The notes under the pieces: model-generated
The model's database searches: none
What the model saw: only the letters and a program-made list of their open reading frames with translations
What the model was told of the DNA's origin: nothing
In this document: positions 53,850-63,568 of the stretch, piece after piece
How positions within the stretch are numbered: position 1 is the stretch's first letter
Layout of the letters: each line of letters begins with the position of its first letter
Made by a program: the position numbers and the translations under genes
Assembly (NCBI GenBank): GCA_949130485.1
Contig: OX422184.1
Coordinates: forward strand, 9,960,996 to 10,024,995
From: Agelas oroides
Lineage: Eukaryota; Porifera; Demospongiae; Agelasida; Agelasidae
Direction of reading: 5' to 3'
DNA length: 64,000 bases

Positions 53850-55705
53850 AAGAAAGGGCGGGACCACTCCCCGCCTAAGGCTTGCTTTGAGTGAGGAGCA
53901 CAGCTCTCGGTTGGCATTCACACGGCTAAGAATATTCTAATTACTAAGCAAGTTGGGGGTGGGGCTAAATGGGTGGAGTTATCATAACACTAACTAGGGG
54001 GATGGGCGAACCAACGTACCGTCTCTCCGCGGACTCGTTGTCGTTCCGTGCGTCTGGGAGGCTTGATCGGCGGTAGGCGTTTCTGCACTGAAGACTCTTT
54101 CGCTGGACACTCGGGTCTGTGCTGTGGCGACTTTTTCGCGGTGAGTACTATACTAGTTTGTGTGTGAGACGCGGTCGGGGGGCTTTAAATGGGAGCGTGC
54201 TTCTCTTAGTAACGGCATACTTACCCTAGTAACGGCATCTTTACGCTAGTTATAGCGTGTGCTTTGCTATAGTAACGGTACGCCTAGCGTTATAGTCGGT
54301 TCCGTAAGGATGAGCTATGGCTAGGGTTGGGCTGGGGGCTGTTCGGTGTTATCTTTGAGGCTCACTCATATTGGCATTACGAGTGTGAGGCTCTCTCGCA
54401 CTTCACTAACCACTGTGAGGCTCTCTCACAGTTGCACTATAGGTGTGAGGCTCACTAGAATTAACATTTCGAGTGTGGGGCTCTCTCACACTTGATTTAT
54501 CACTGTGAGGCTCACTCATAGTTACGCTATGCGTTTGAGGCTCACTAAAATTAACATTACTACTGTGAGGCTCACTCACAGTTATGCTACGGGTGTGAAG
54601 CTCATTCACACTTGAGTTACTACTGTGAGGCTCACTCACTGTTATGTTACGAGTGTGGAGATGGATAAAGACGGGGTGTTTTTGACTACAGCTGTCCTTC
54701 CTCTCGCAATTAAATACACTGTGGTAGTTAAGTGGAGATCCCCTGCGGACGGGGTTGCGGGCCTGGGTGGGTTGACTGTACAAGCACTTTGCCTGAGCGG
54801 ATACTCTCACTATCCACCACAGTCTCCGGCTCAATTATCTCTTCACCAAGGGGGTATCCTATGGTTAACTTTGGAAATGGGAATGGGGCTGGGGTTTGTA
54901 AAGATGTATTCGACTAAGCTGTGGAAGGCTTGCTTGTGACCTAGTTACAACAGTAAGCTCAGATACTAAAACCTCTCTGTGTGCATGCTGTAGGTTTCTC
55001 TACGGGCTGGATCAGGGGCTGTGTTAGGATAAGGGCTTTATACTTTATATACATGTATCTATGTGGAGATGGATAAAGACGGGGTCTTTCTGACTACAGC
55101 TGTCCTTCCCCTCGCAATTAAATACACTGTGGTAGCTAGGTGGAGATCCCCTGCGGACGGGGTTGCGGGCCTGGGTGGGTTGACTGTACAAGCACTTTGC
55201 CTGAGCGGATACTCTCACTATCCACCACCTCAGCCTCCGGCTCAATTATCTCTTCACCAAGGGGGTATCCTATGGTTAACTTTGGAAATGGGAATGGGGC
55301 TGGGGCAAGGAATTATTATTGGAGAGATACCCCTTCATGCACAGTGAGAAGTCTAGCCTGGTGCTTATTGTCATGCTGTTTAGGTCTAAGGCATGCCTGA
55401 GGTATTATGGTTGTTAGAACACGTGCGTCTTCGGGTGGATCCATTGAAGGATGCTGCGGGTTCCCCATTTGGCAAGACCGACAGACTTTATCTGTATCTG
55501 CATGTTCAGAAGTTGTGTGTCGAGTGGGGGAGCACCAACACCGCTGGCACATCGATGTTCAAAAATTTCACACATACATAAAGTGTGAAGTTAAAACATA
55601 AAAGGAGATGGGGATGGGGCATTTATGGCTTAAATGGATGGGGCATTTATGGCTTAAATGGGTGGGGCATTTATGACTTAAATGTGTGTGGCATTTATGA
55701 CTTCA
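53850..55705 (-). mobile_element. Rep1 unit, complete in reverse orientation
   Basis: In ascending coordinates: module b remainder (53,850-53,995), a (54,000-54,160), g (54,160-54,340), f minisatellite (54,340-54,660), SINE-like segment (54,680-54,900), e' (54,900-55,070), second SINE-like segment (55,070-55,290), e, d (55,390-55,590), c (55,590-55,700). This mirrors 14,760-16,600, and it ends in an A-rich run (55,703-55,717). Together with 51,601-51,944 it separates two parts of gene B(+). Confidence 0.8.
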
Positions 55706-55729
55706 AAAAAAAAAAAAACAGCGACCTAC

Positions 55730-55921
55730 CAGCCCCACCCACCTTCCATTGTCCCTGTGCAACTTTCAGGAGGTTCTTTTCCCTGACATCCCACTCTGGA
55801 GGGGGAACAACACCCAGACTTTCGAAAAGGTGCATACACTTCTATGTGTGCCTGTGGGCATTTGCATCCAACGAGAACCTTGCAAGGGAGTTCTCCCGTT
55901 ACCTTTCTCCAGAACATGCAG
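55730..55921 (+). pseudogene. Gene B(+) end of exon 1, separated by insertions
   Basis: The frames read PTSPTHLPLSLCNFQEVLFP and CIHFYVCLWAFASNENLARE then FSRYLSPEHA with donor ATGCAG|GTAATA. Gene A at the equivalent place reads SSAPPIPSVRAQFLRDSLVL and VYTFTSASGLLLPMKSSLRS before its donor. A frameshift lies between. So about 4.1 kb (51.6-55.7 kb) is inserted material. Confidence 0.5.
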
Positions 55922-55989
55922 GTAATATAATTAGATTTAGAATGATTCAGAATTCTATCTCATCAGCTTTTTTACGTCACGAATAGCTG

Positions 55990-56570
55990 TTGATGCTGTC
56001 CAAACCTTATACTCAACAACTTATAAATCACAAACACAGTTAACCCATTACACCCGATAGCGGCCAAATGCACCCGTAAAATTGCTTGTCCGTTACACCC
56101 GATAGCGGCCAAATGCGCCCGCACTTCGCTTCCGCTATTTATCGTGATTGCAGCGCCTTTTTGGACTTGGAGTTAGTTATTACATGTAACAGGAAGTCAA
56201 TCAAAGCATAGTTAGATGCGGTGTTCTATAGGGACTTCCCCTCAAAACCACATTTGAAGTTTGCCTGCCGATCTTAGTTAGCCACAGTACAGCTTATATC
56301 CACACGCTACTTGTTCTATCGTCTATATACTATCTAATCGTGTCAGAGACAGTTGAAACGTACCTTCGCTGAAACTGTCTGCCAACTTTGCCGTGTATAA
56401 TCGGTGATTTTCAGGTTCACAGCGGGTACCGACGTTTCCACAGTTGTAGCTTCTTCGGACTTTACTAGCAGGTCTTCTGACTACATTCGGAGTAAAGCAG
56501 GTTTGTTTTCAACTGAGCTAAGCCTAACTATCATTGCCTGAACTCAGTTTGATCTTCTGTGCTTTCAACT
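55990..56570. other. No gene; short CACCCGATAGCGGCCAAATG repeat
   Basis: TTACACCCGATAGCGGCCAA occurs twice (about 56,050 and 56,095), the first preceded by GTTAACCCA, resembling ends of the TTAA-targeting class. Nothing coding. Confidence 0.4.
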
Positions 56571-56574
56571 GGCT

Positions 56575-56765
56575 GGACTTGGACGTCAGAGGAATGTCAT
56601 CTATGTAATAACATGCACTAGATGTAAAGTCCAATATGCAGGAAAGACCACACAACCCTTACACAATAGATTCAGAAACCATTTGAGAGAAATGTTCACC
56701 AAAAGACCAGCTAACTGGGTACAAACTCGCCTGTATAGACATGTCCAACAGAACCACCACATCCC
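56575..56765 (+). pseudogene. GIY-YIG endonuclease segment, inverted relative to its RT
   Basis: The plus strand reads RNVIYVITCTRCKVQYAGKT then TQPLHNRFRNHLREMF and LYRHVQQNHH. This is the Penelope-type GIY-YIG nuclease: VIYVITC (GIY part), YAGKT (YIG part), RF..H and the later H..Q.NH. The reverse transcriptase and linker lie on the minus strand immediately to the right, so this segment is inverted. Confidence 0.7.
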
Positions 56766-56769
56766 CTCT

Positions 56770-56955
56770 TGTTTTACAGCTGATGGTGTTTGTAATCTTG
56801 AGGTTGTGGTATGTACCTTTGGAGGTGCTCTTAATATAAGGTTTGGTATCGAGGGCTCTGCATGTCAAGCAGTTATTACTGCATCTTTTGATTAGTGGGG
56901 GTGCATTCAGGGCAGGCAGGGGTTCACAAAGGAGAGTGAGGTCTCGGTCAATTTT
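56770..56955 (-). pseudogene. Penelope-like linker (CxxC region)
   Basis: After a frameshift near 56,955 the minus strand continues the RT protein as DLTLLCEPLPALNAPPLIKR, CSNNCLTCRALDTKPYIKST and SKGTYHNLKITNTISCKTR. This Cys-rich linker precedes GIY-YIG in Penelope-like proteins. The reading stops matching right after SCKTR, where NVIYVITC would be expected. Confidence 0.65.
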
Positions 56956-58817
56956 ATATACAATCTTGTGAAAGTTAGGCGTTCATCTCCAGCGTGTGGT
57001 TTGCTTGCTAGCGTTTTTAGTCTGTCAGGGAATTTAATCCCTCTAATGCTCTCGTCTATGGTCTCTTGCCTATATCCTCTTTTTTTCATATTTTCGACAT
57101 GCTTCTCTCTGTGCGTTAGGAATGTAGCTTCGTTTGAGTTCGTTCGGAGGTATCTAAGTAGTTCTCCTTTGATGATACCCCGGCCCGTTCCAGGGGGGTG
57201 GGCAGATGAGGCATGTACATACTGTTGGGTATTGGTGGGCTTGATATGGGTTTTGATATTCAGGATGCCTTCCTTGGCAAATCTCTCCCCTTTGTATAAG
57301 CATAGGTCTAAGAACGTGATTTCGTCTGTTGAAAACTCGGCAGTAAAATTAATGCGCGGGTGTAGGTTGTTGATGCTTTTGATGAACTGTTCCAGGCTTT
57401 CTTTCGTGTCAGTCCACACTAAAAATATATCATCTATGTATCTCTTCCAGTGTATGGGGGAGGGGTTTGTTTCAGAAAGGATTCTGGATTCCAGTGCACC
57501 CATGAAAATGTTAGCATAGGCAGGTGCCATCTGTGTACCCATGGCTGTGCCTTGTTTCTGAATGTAAAATTTATCGTTAAATCTGAAAACATTTTTGTAA
57601 AGAATGAGTTCTAAAAGCTTTTTTAGCCAGCTGGTTGGAGGACACAGAGGGTCCTTGTTATCCCAGTTTTCAATGGCTTGAAGCGCAGCGTGAATGCCAT
57701 CTTCCGTCGGGATGTTGGTGTACAATGAGGAAACATCCAGGGTACAAAGAATGCAGTCCTTGGGTAATTTAGTGGATTCTATGTATTTAACAAATTCATT
57801 TGTGTCTTTTATGTAGGAGGGGAGTGACTTCGCTAGGGGCTGAAGCCAGTGGTCCAAGTAAGCTGAAATCTTTTCAGTTGGACCATCACAACCTGAGACT
57901 ATGGGCCTAGCTGAGGGTGGGTTTTTATGTATCTTTTTTAGGAAGTACATTTCCTGTGTCCTCACCATTCGTGGAGGTAGGAGGTACTCAGCAGTGGGTT
58001 TATCTATGTGTCCCTCTTGGTACATGGATCTAACAGCTTGGGTTACTTCTTTGGCTACTTGTTTAGTCTGGTCTTCCTGAAGCTCATTGTACGTATCTCT
58101 ATCTGAAAGATGCTGTAAACCAGTTTCAATGTATTCCTGTCTATCTTGTATTACAACAGTGGAGACATTAATGGTGGGGACTTGGTTAGTGGGAATGGAG
58201 GTAGAGGTGGAAGAATGAGTGCCATTAGGGGGGGTGGGGGTAGTTTGAGTGACATGAGGGGTGGGGGGGGGGGGTTGTGTGTGCATGTGTGATTGGGTTG
58301 GGATATGGTGGTACTGCGGTGGTGGGGGGTGTGGTCTTTTCCTGTGGCACGTGTGTGCGTGTCGTTGGGTTGGGATGTGGTGGTATTGTGGTGGAGGATA
58401 TGGTCTCATCCTGTGGTGTGCGGCTTGTTTTCGTGGGAAAGCCAGCTTGTTCCCACACTTGCCGTTTGGGTGTCGTGGGGATTGAGGGTTTGGTATCCGA
58501 ACATTATTTCTTGAGGCTTTCTTCTCTCTTTTCTCCCTGAGTTGATTTCTTAATTTGTTAGCACAGTTTTCAATGGGAGTTACTTTGTTTTCAATGATCT
58601 TTGTGAGCCTTTGTTTGTCTTTGATTGAAAGGCTTGAGGCTTCTGCCTTATTAAACATGCTCTTTTTGGTCGATTCTATCTTAGATTCAATTGTATTGGC
58701 TAGGCTCTTATAATGCTCGAGTACCAAGTCTCGTAACCTGTTACCGATTTCGGTTTGGAGGGATAAGATTTCTTTCCGTAGGTTTGAGTTTTCAAAGTCT
58801 GGCACTTGGACTGGCAA
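56907..58817 (-). CDS. Penelope-like element reverse transcriptase (636 aa)
   Basis: Residues 1-105 are Lys/Glu-rich and helical; 105-215 are Pro/His/Thr-rich low complexity. RT: YFLKKIHKNPPSARPIVSG; motif A CTLDVSSLYTNIPTEDG (Asp about 361); motif B GTAMGTQMAPAYANIFMG (about 423); motif C YIDDIFLVW (460-463); EITFLDL (about 500). These are the hallmarks of PLE reverse transcriptases. All catalytic Asps are present. The frame upstream continues (HSFPKGFRIKLPVQVPDF), so the true start lies further 5'. The C-terminus is frameshifted. Copies itself via RNA by target-primed reverse transcription in intact relatives. Confidence 0.9.
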   Translation of the reverse strand: MPVQVPDFENSNLRKEILSLQTEIGNRLRDLVLEHYKSLANTIESKIESTKKSMFNKAEASSLSIKDKQRLTKIIENKVTPIENCANKLRNQLREKREKKASRNNVRIPNPQSPRHPNGKCGNKLAFPRKQAAHHRMRPYPPPQYHHIPTQRHAHTCHRKRPHPPPPQYHHIPTQSHMHTQPPPPTPHVTQTTPTPPNGTHSSTSTSIPTNQVPTINVSTVVIQDRQEYIETGLQHLSDRDTYNELQEDQTKQVAKEVTQAVRSMYQEGHIDKPTAEYLLPPRMVRTQEMYFLKKIHKNPPSARPIVSGCDGPTEKISAYLDHWLQPLAKSLPSYIKDTNEFVKYIESTKLPKDCILCTLDVSSLYTNIPTEDGIHAALQAIENWDNKDPLCPPTSWLKKLLELILYKNVFRFNDKFYIQKQGTAMGTQMAPAYANIFMGALESRILSETNPSPIHWKRYIDDIFLVWTDTKESLEQFIKSINNLHPRINFTAEFSTDEITFLDLCLYKGERFAKEGILNIKTHIKPTNTQQYVHASSAHPPGTGRGIIKGELLRYLRTNSNEATFLTHREKHVENMKKRGYRQETIDESIRGIKFPDRLKTLASKPHAGDERLTFTRLYIKLTETSLSFVNPCLP

Positions 58818-59149
58818 TTTTATCCTAAATCCTTTCGGAAAAGAGTGTTGGTTGGCCTGTATGCTTAGAAAACTTGGTGTGATGTCTAACTCGTTCCTGT
58901 TTGAGCCTAAGGGCGGACAATGCTTGTCTGAGGCTTTCCAAATTTGGGGTGGGGCTTACTGAGTCTTGCGTGTGGGGACTAGTGTGCGTGTCGGTGGATC
59001 CATTGGTGGATGCTGCGGGTTCCCCATTTGTCAGGCTGACAGGCTCTTGCACTGTACCTGAATTGTCAGAAGTTGGGGTATCGGGTGGGGGAGCGCCAAC
59101 AATGCTACGCACATCGTAGCTCCCGTTTGTTCCTGCCTCATACCAGATC
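58818..59149 (-). pseudogene. Penelope-like N-terminal region, frameshifted
   Basis: The minus frame reads SIVGAPPPDTPTSDNSGTVQ, EPVSLTNGEPAASTNGSTDT and LRQALSALRLKQERVRHH, then ends in another frame from the RT. The Thr/Ser/Pro-rich part matches module d of Rep1. Element homology stops at about 59,149, which I take as the 5' end of the insertion in gene B(+). Confidence 0.6.
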
Positions 59150-59602
59150 ATGGAAGAACACAGTTATTCACGATCAATGGTACATCCACTGACCCAGACT
59201 GTAGGCAGGTACGTAGTTGGTGATCATTTTCACGATGGTCCAAAGACATCAGGTCACAAGCCAGACACCTGCAGGTTCCATAATATGAAGTGGTGCCCAG
59301 AATTACTCAACTTCCAGTCTGTAACATCAGAAGTGATCAATTCGCAAATCAAGACCACCAGACTGAAATCCAGCTCCCAGCAAAATTTGACACACTACTT
59401 CTTTTACAACAGACTGATGGATCACTGGCACAATATCAGTATTGTATCCAAGCAGATCCAACAGATGCAAGCCAAAGCAAAAGATGGAGAAGTCATTGTC
59501 AGAGACAAGTTACACAGATTTGTGTATGTCTGCTCGAACTGCAAGAAAGGAGGACATACAAAGTTTTCCTGTTCTACTGATCGTCAGCCAATGGAGCATT
59601 GA
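59150..59602 (+). CDS. Gene B(+) last exon, HMGXB3-like C-terminus with zinc knuckle
   Basis: Reads DTCRFHNMKWCPELLNFQSV, TSEVINSQIKTTRLKSSSQQ, NLTHYFFYNRLMDHWHNISI and ends YVCSNCKKGGHTKFSC, a C-x2-C-x4-H-x4-C zinc knuckle, then a stop. The ELLN.Q.V...I...R...L.SS..QN...FF.N.LM....N pattern is that of the C-terminal region of HMGXB3-like proteins. The exon start is uncertain (59,150 is the first Met). The middle exons present in gene A are missing here. Confidence 0.6.
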   Translation: MEEHSYSRSMVHPLTQTVGRYVVGDHFHDGPKTSGHKPDTCRFHNMKWCPELLNFQSVTSEVINSQIKTTRLKSSSQQNLTHYFFYNRLMDHWHNISIVSKQIQQMQAKAKDGEVIVRDKLHRFVYVCSNCKKGGHTKFSCSTDRQPMEH

Positions 59603-60175
59603 GCCATTTACTGCTTGACACAGCGGTCTGACCTGGTGTATAATTATACTGTATCAAAGTATATTGTATACTTCATTAGCTATATACCATATGATCAAGC
59701 TAGCTAGTGGTGCTTGAATGCATGCAGATGCATATAGACGTACAGAATTCAACCTAGCTGGACAATTTCTGGCCATGCGTGGCTAGACGCAACATGGATG
59801 CAAATGCCTTAAAGTGTGTTGGAAGCATTGTTCCTGACTGATTTCACATTTTCTTTCCTTGAAGTGTTACTTTATGAGGTTTTCAAAAAGCTGATTAGTA
59901 TACATGGATATACAGGTTTGTAGTGTGTGACAGTGATGAAGTATATAGGATGCAGGTACTTATTTCCTATAGTGGTGTTGGGTACAGTAACTATAGGAGA
60001 CTGCATGGACAGAATGGCTGAGATAATATTGAGGTGGTGGCAGAGGACGAAAGAGCTGGTATTTTAGTCCCAACCCGGGTCGATCTCTGGACTTCCTACA
60101 TACATGTTATAAACAGTCTATTTTAATTTCTTATGTTATACAGAGTTGTTAAAACTTGTCATGGTTGACGGCCAG
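59603..60175. other. No gene recognised
   Basis: 3' flank of the zinc-knuckle exon; AT-rich, no supported frame. Confidence 0.4.
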
Positions 60176-60179
60176 AGTT

Positions 60180-60465
60180 GACATGCAGAGTTGAAGGAGT
60201 TGTCACTGTTGACGGAGTTGACAGAGTTGTCACTGTTGATGGAGTTGTCACTGTTGACAGAGTTGTTGCTGTTGAGAGTTGTCACTTTTGACAGAGTTGA
60301 CAGAGTTGTCGCTGTTGACAGAGTTGACAGAGTTGTCGCTGTTGACAGAGTTGTCACTTTTGACGGAGTTGACAGAGTTGTCGCTGTTGACAGAGTTGAC
60401 AGAGTTGTCACTGTTGATGGAGTTGACAGAGTTGTCGCTGTTGACAGAGTTCTCACAGTTTTGAA
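60180..60465. repeat. GTTGACAGAGTTGTC minisatellite
   Basis: Reverse-complement relative of the array at 29,375-29,545. Encodes VDRVVAVDR or LLTELTELS repeats depending on frame; no gene. Confidence 0.85.
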
Positions 60466-60543
60466 ATGCACTTCGGAAGGGTGTTTAGGTTAAAGCCCTC
60501 ATACCACCTTAATTTTGGGCTTCACACTAAAAGAAACACAAAC

Positions 60544-60690
60544 AAGACTTAAAAAACATTAAAAATGTAAAAAGATGTAGGGATGGCATGCCAAGAAGTA
60601 TGCAAACAAGGTAGGATAATGCATGAAAGCAAAGGTCAACATATTGGCAAAGCCCCATCCCTACATCTTTTTCACACTACAGTTAGTGCA
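60544..60690. repeat. Solo Rep3 foldback arm
   Basis: One arm (GACTTAAAAAACATTAAAAA ... CCCCATCCCTACATCTTTTT) without its partner, followed by the TCTTCCTAAAACGTACCACA loop sequence and the small hairpin near 60,755-60,805. Confidence 0.75.
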
Positions 60691-60827
60691 TGGGGGTCTT
60701 CCTAAAACGTACCACAAGTTCACAACCTTTGTTACTGGCAGTTCATGGCCGTAGCCTCGTTCTCAGGCCACCTCCTCCTCCCACATGGCCTGGAAATGAG
60801 GCTAGTATGACCACCCTCTTTGTAGCA

Positions 60828-61200
60828 TTATCAGAGAGTCGGTAGACTCTGTATGTAGGGATGGCGCCGACGCGCAATATATGCAATACTTAAGCAAAAG
60901 CCATATAACTTCACCACAAATACGTTAAAAGCTTATTTAAGCGCCCAGACGTCCTCTTTGAGTACCTTTGTGATCAGCAACAACGATAACTCAAAAACGG
61001 TTCAAGCGCTCACCTTGATTTTAGCACGAAACGGATACTCATCACAGCGGGCAGTATCCCAACCACTCAGCGACTTCATAGCTTGACCGTAACCGATGCT
61101 AGCAATTCACACCACACTACAGCTATAGTACCCATTGCGGGGGACGCCATTTTGTATGACTGTGCGCGTGCGCATGTTTGCTTAGCAACTATTGTACCTT
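60828..61200 (-). repeat. Diverged Rep3 fragment
   Basis: Carries the terminal GAGAGTCGGTAGACTCT motif, the GCGCCGACGCGCAATATATG segment and the complement of the first exon end (donor-side CTCACCTTGATTTTAGCACG), then diverges. 61,140-61,190 resembles the segment upstream of the exon. Confidence 0.6.
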
Positions 61201-61489
61201 GGAGATACTTTGTCGGTTCGACTTCGATTTACTTAGTTCGTGCGGAGATCGTTCTTTCAGTGACACAGGCTGTTTTCACTGCCAACACCATTGAAGATAA
61301 GTCAATTAGTTAGTTGTTGTGTGCAGTAAAGAGTATCTTCACTCTGCATACGAACAAAGCTCCCAATTTCTAGCTCAAGCCTTTTGGATATGAACACCTT
61401 ATTGCAACCAAAAACAGATGAGGTTAGCACCTGATGCCAAGCACCCTGGTGTGAGTGAGACAAGTCTTCAAACAGAAAGCAGCAATATC

Positions 61490-62400
61490 AGAAAAATGTG
61501 GAGGTAGAAAGAGCTGCCTCACGTGTAAGAGCTAAAGTTAATTACAAAAGAAATCCTCAGTCAAAGAAAGATGCTGCACATGTAGCGTCTAAACTGAACT
61601 ACGCTAAAAATCAAAAAGTGAAAATTGGGCACTCAAAAAAATATTATGCTAAGAACAAACAAAGCGTTGGTGCAAAAAAAGGGACAAATATTCACTGTGT
61701 GAGCCAAAGCTTGCTAAAATAGAGATGTCTGGATGTATCTGCAGGAAATAGAAGCCAATCTGTTGGAAAATTCAAAAGCATGGCTTGCATTAATAGAAGT
61801 ATTAAAGAAACAGCACAAAACACTAGCAGAACAAGCACGCGGGGTTTTGGGTAAAACTGCCTGTCGACTAGCTGGTAAACGGCTACTCAACAAAGCTTTG
61901 CAAGTGTGCAAGGAGCATGCTGGGTGTTTGCTGAAGATGGCTAGATCAATCCAGAGTCTGCAGATCAAAGGACAAAAAGATTTTGGTGAAACTAGCCATA
62001 CAGCTTCTACTGAGCCTTGTACGATTCTGCTTACCAGCTTGTGAAAAGGCCCCATGCCATACCAATTGATGAGAATGGGAAGTGCATAATTGCCAAGCAA
62101 GTTAAGAAGGAAATTGGATGGAAGCAATGGCAGTGTACCCATGAATGCAAAGGTATAACCCCAAGCGAAGAGCTCTCCATTATAACTTTCAAACAGTCAT
62201 TTGAGTGCTCCATACAAGAGGTGCGTCGTACTCTAGATAAATGTGATGAGTGTCCTCATACACATTACACTAAAACCTCAGGGGGTTTCGCTATAGACCG
62301 TAAAGGTCACCCATTGATTTGTTCCATTGGTACTGGATGCAAAAGTAAACTTAGGATTTTGAGAGCAGCAGCTACTCACTATCCTTTGTTGTGAAAATTC
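61490..62400 (+). pseudogene. Helitron-associated N-terminal region, broken
   Basis: Lys-rich frame (VNYKRNPQSKKDAAHVASKL; KNQKVKIGHSKKYYAKN), then a new frame from 61,733 (RGVLGKTACRLAGKRLLNKA), then from 62,017 YQLVKRPHAIPIDENGKCII, WKQWQCTHECKGITP and KCDECPHTHY with paired cysteines. The Ala/Lys-rich and Cys-rich pieces match the general layout upstream of Helitron replicases in invertebrates. At least two frameshifts and a stop. Confidence 0.45.
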
Positions 62401-63160
62401 TTACGTGATGTACACACTGCTATCAGAAGTCATGTGTTTGTCCATGACATTGACCAAGCTCTGTGTGCTGGTGACTTCCGTGCACTGATGGAACTCACCG
62501 AGATGACCGACTTTGAAACTATGTTGACAAATGATGTGGAATCAACGTGTGAGCAGTGCACTGATTCCACTGTTGAGGCAGTACTTCCACAACTAGAGTC
62601 ACAGCTTGTGGTTACTCATGCAAGACCATCCATGCTTAGTTTGACCTCACAGGCAGCGACCTCACCTACACCTCAGGAGATGCCTTGGGAATCTACCCCT
62701 TGAACAACCCTCCAGAAGTGGAGGATGTCATCTCTGCCCTGCATTGCACAGGGGGTGAGGTGGTCCCAATACCGCTGTTTTGCTACTCTCCAAAACCAGA
62801 AGAAGCTAATCAGTCAGCTAGAGAAAGAAATCAATGATTATCCAGAGCATGTTTGCTGCAGCTGTGAACAACTGCACCAAAGGAAATCTGTCACACGAGT
62901 GAACATTTCTGACAACCTTGGCAGTGAGGTTTGGGAAAGATGTGACATGTTTGTGAATCGACCTTTTTTGATGTGTTTGGGGAAAATATACTGTGCAGTG
63001 TACCATGCTTTTTCTTCCACTGCCATTGAATAAAACACTTGAGAACCTTGACCAGGTACAGCCTACTAGCAATGTGAAGACTGCTCTGCCAAATCCAGAG
63101 TTGTTTATCATAGTAAATGGGAAGCCCACAAAAAGTAACACTGTTTGGTGGACCTAAGTG
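62401..63160 (+). pseudogene. Helitron N-terminal region, continued
   Basis: Contains HVFVHDIDQALCAGDFRALM, then CCSCEQLHQRKSVTRVNISD (C-x2-C...H), then FLPLPLNKTLENLDQVQPTS and LFIIVNGKPTKSNTVWW, followed by one in-frame TAA near 63,157. Frames change at about 62,720 and 63,020. Confidence 0.55.
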
Positions 63161-63568
63161 GATGTAAATGCTGTAAAGAGTGCGATACAAACACTGAAAC
63201 AAACAAACTGGCTATACGTAGATGTTGATGATGCATCTGTTGACAAGGCAGCTACAAAGGTTATAGAAGTTGTGAGGAATGCTAGTAGCACTATGCTGGA
63301 GAAGGCAAGTGTAGACGATATCCAAGGCTTTCAAGCTTTCACCATCCGGAACTTAGACAATAAGTTGTCTACGGATTCTGACACAGAGCAATACAAATTG
63401 CTCAATGTCAAGGAAGACCCCATAGACAATTGTCAACAATATCTTGATGTCATGTGCTTCCCAACACTCTTTCCCACTGGAAAGTTTAGTGAACATCACC
63501 CACGTGCAGTCAAGCTGTCTCACAGTGAGCACATAAAATCACGGCTGCTTAATAAGGAAGGACTCTAG
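63161..63568 (+). pseudogene. Helitron replicase, region before Rep domain
   Basis: Reads VDVNAVKSAIQTLKQTNWLY, ASSTMLEKASVDDIQGFQAF, TIRNLDNKLSTDSDTEQYKL and DVMCFPTLFPTGKFSEHHPR followed by SHSEHIKSRLLN. The FPTLFPTG and R...L....Y..SRLLN features are characteristic of the helitron helicase-like N-terminal domain. A stop follows at 63,566, caused by a frameshift. Confidence 0.7.

Noticed and set aside
56968-57519. 183-codon plus-strand frame
   Set aside because: Antisense shadow of the reverse transcriptase domain.
58261-58540. Gly/Trp/Val-rich plus-strand frames
   Set aside because: Antisense to the Pro/His/Thr-rich low-complexity segment of the Penelope-like protein.
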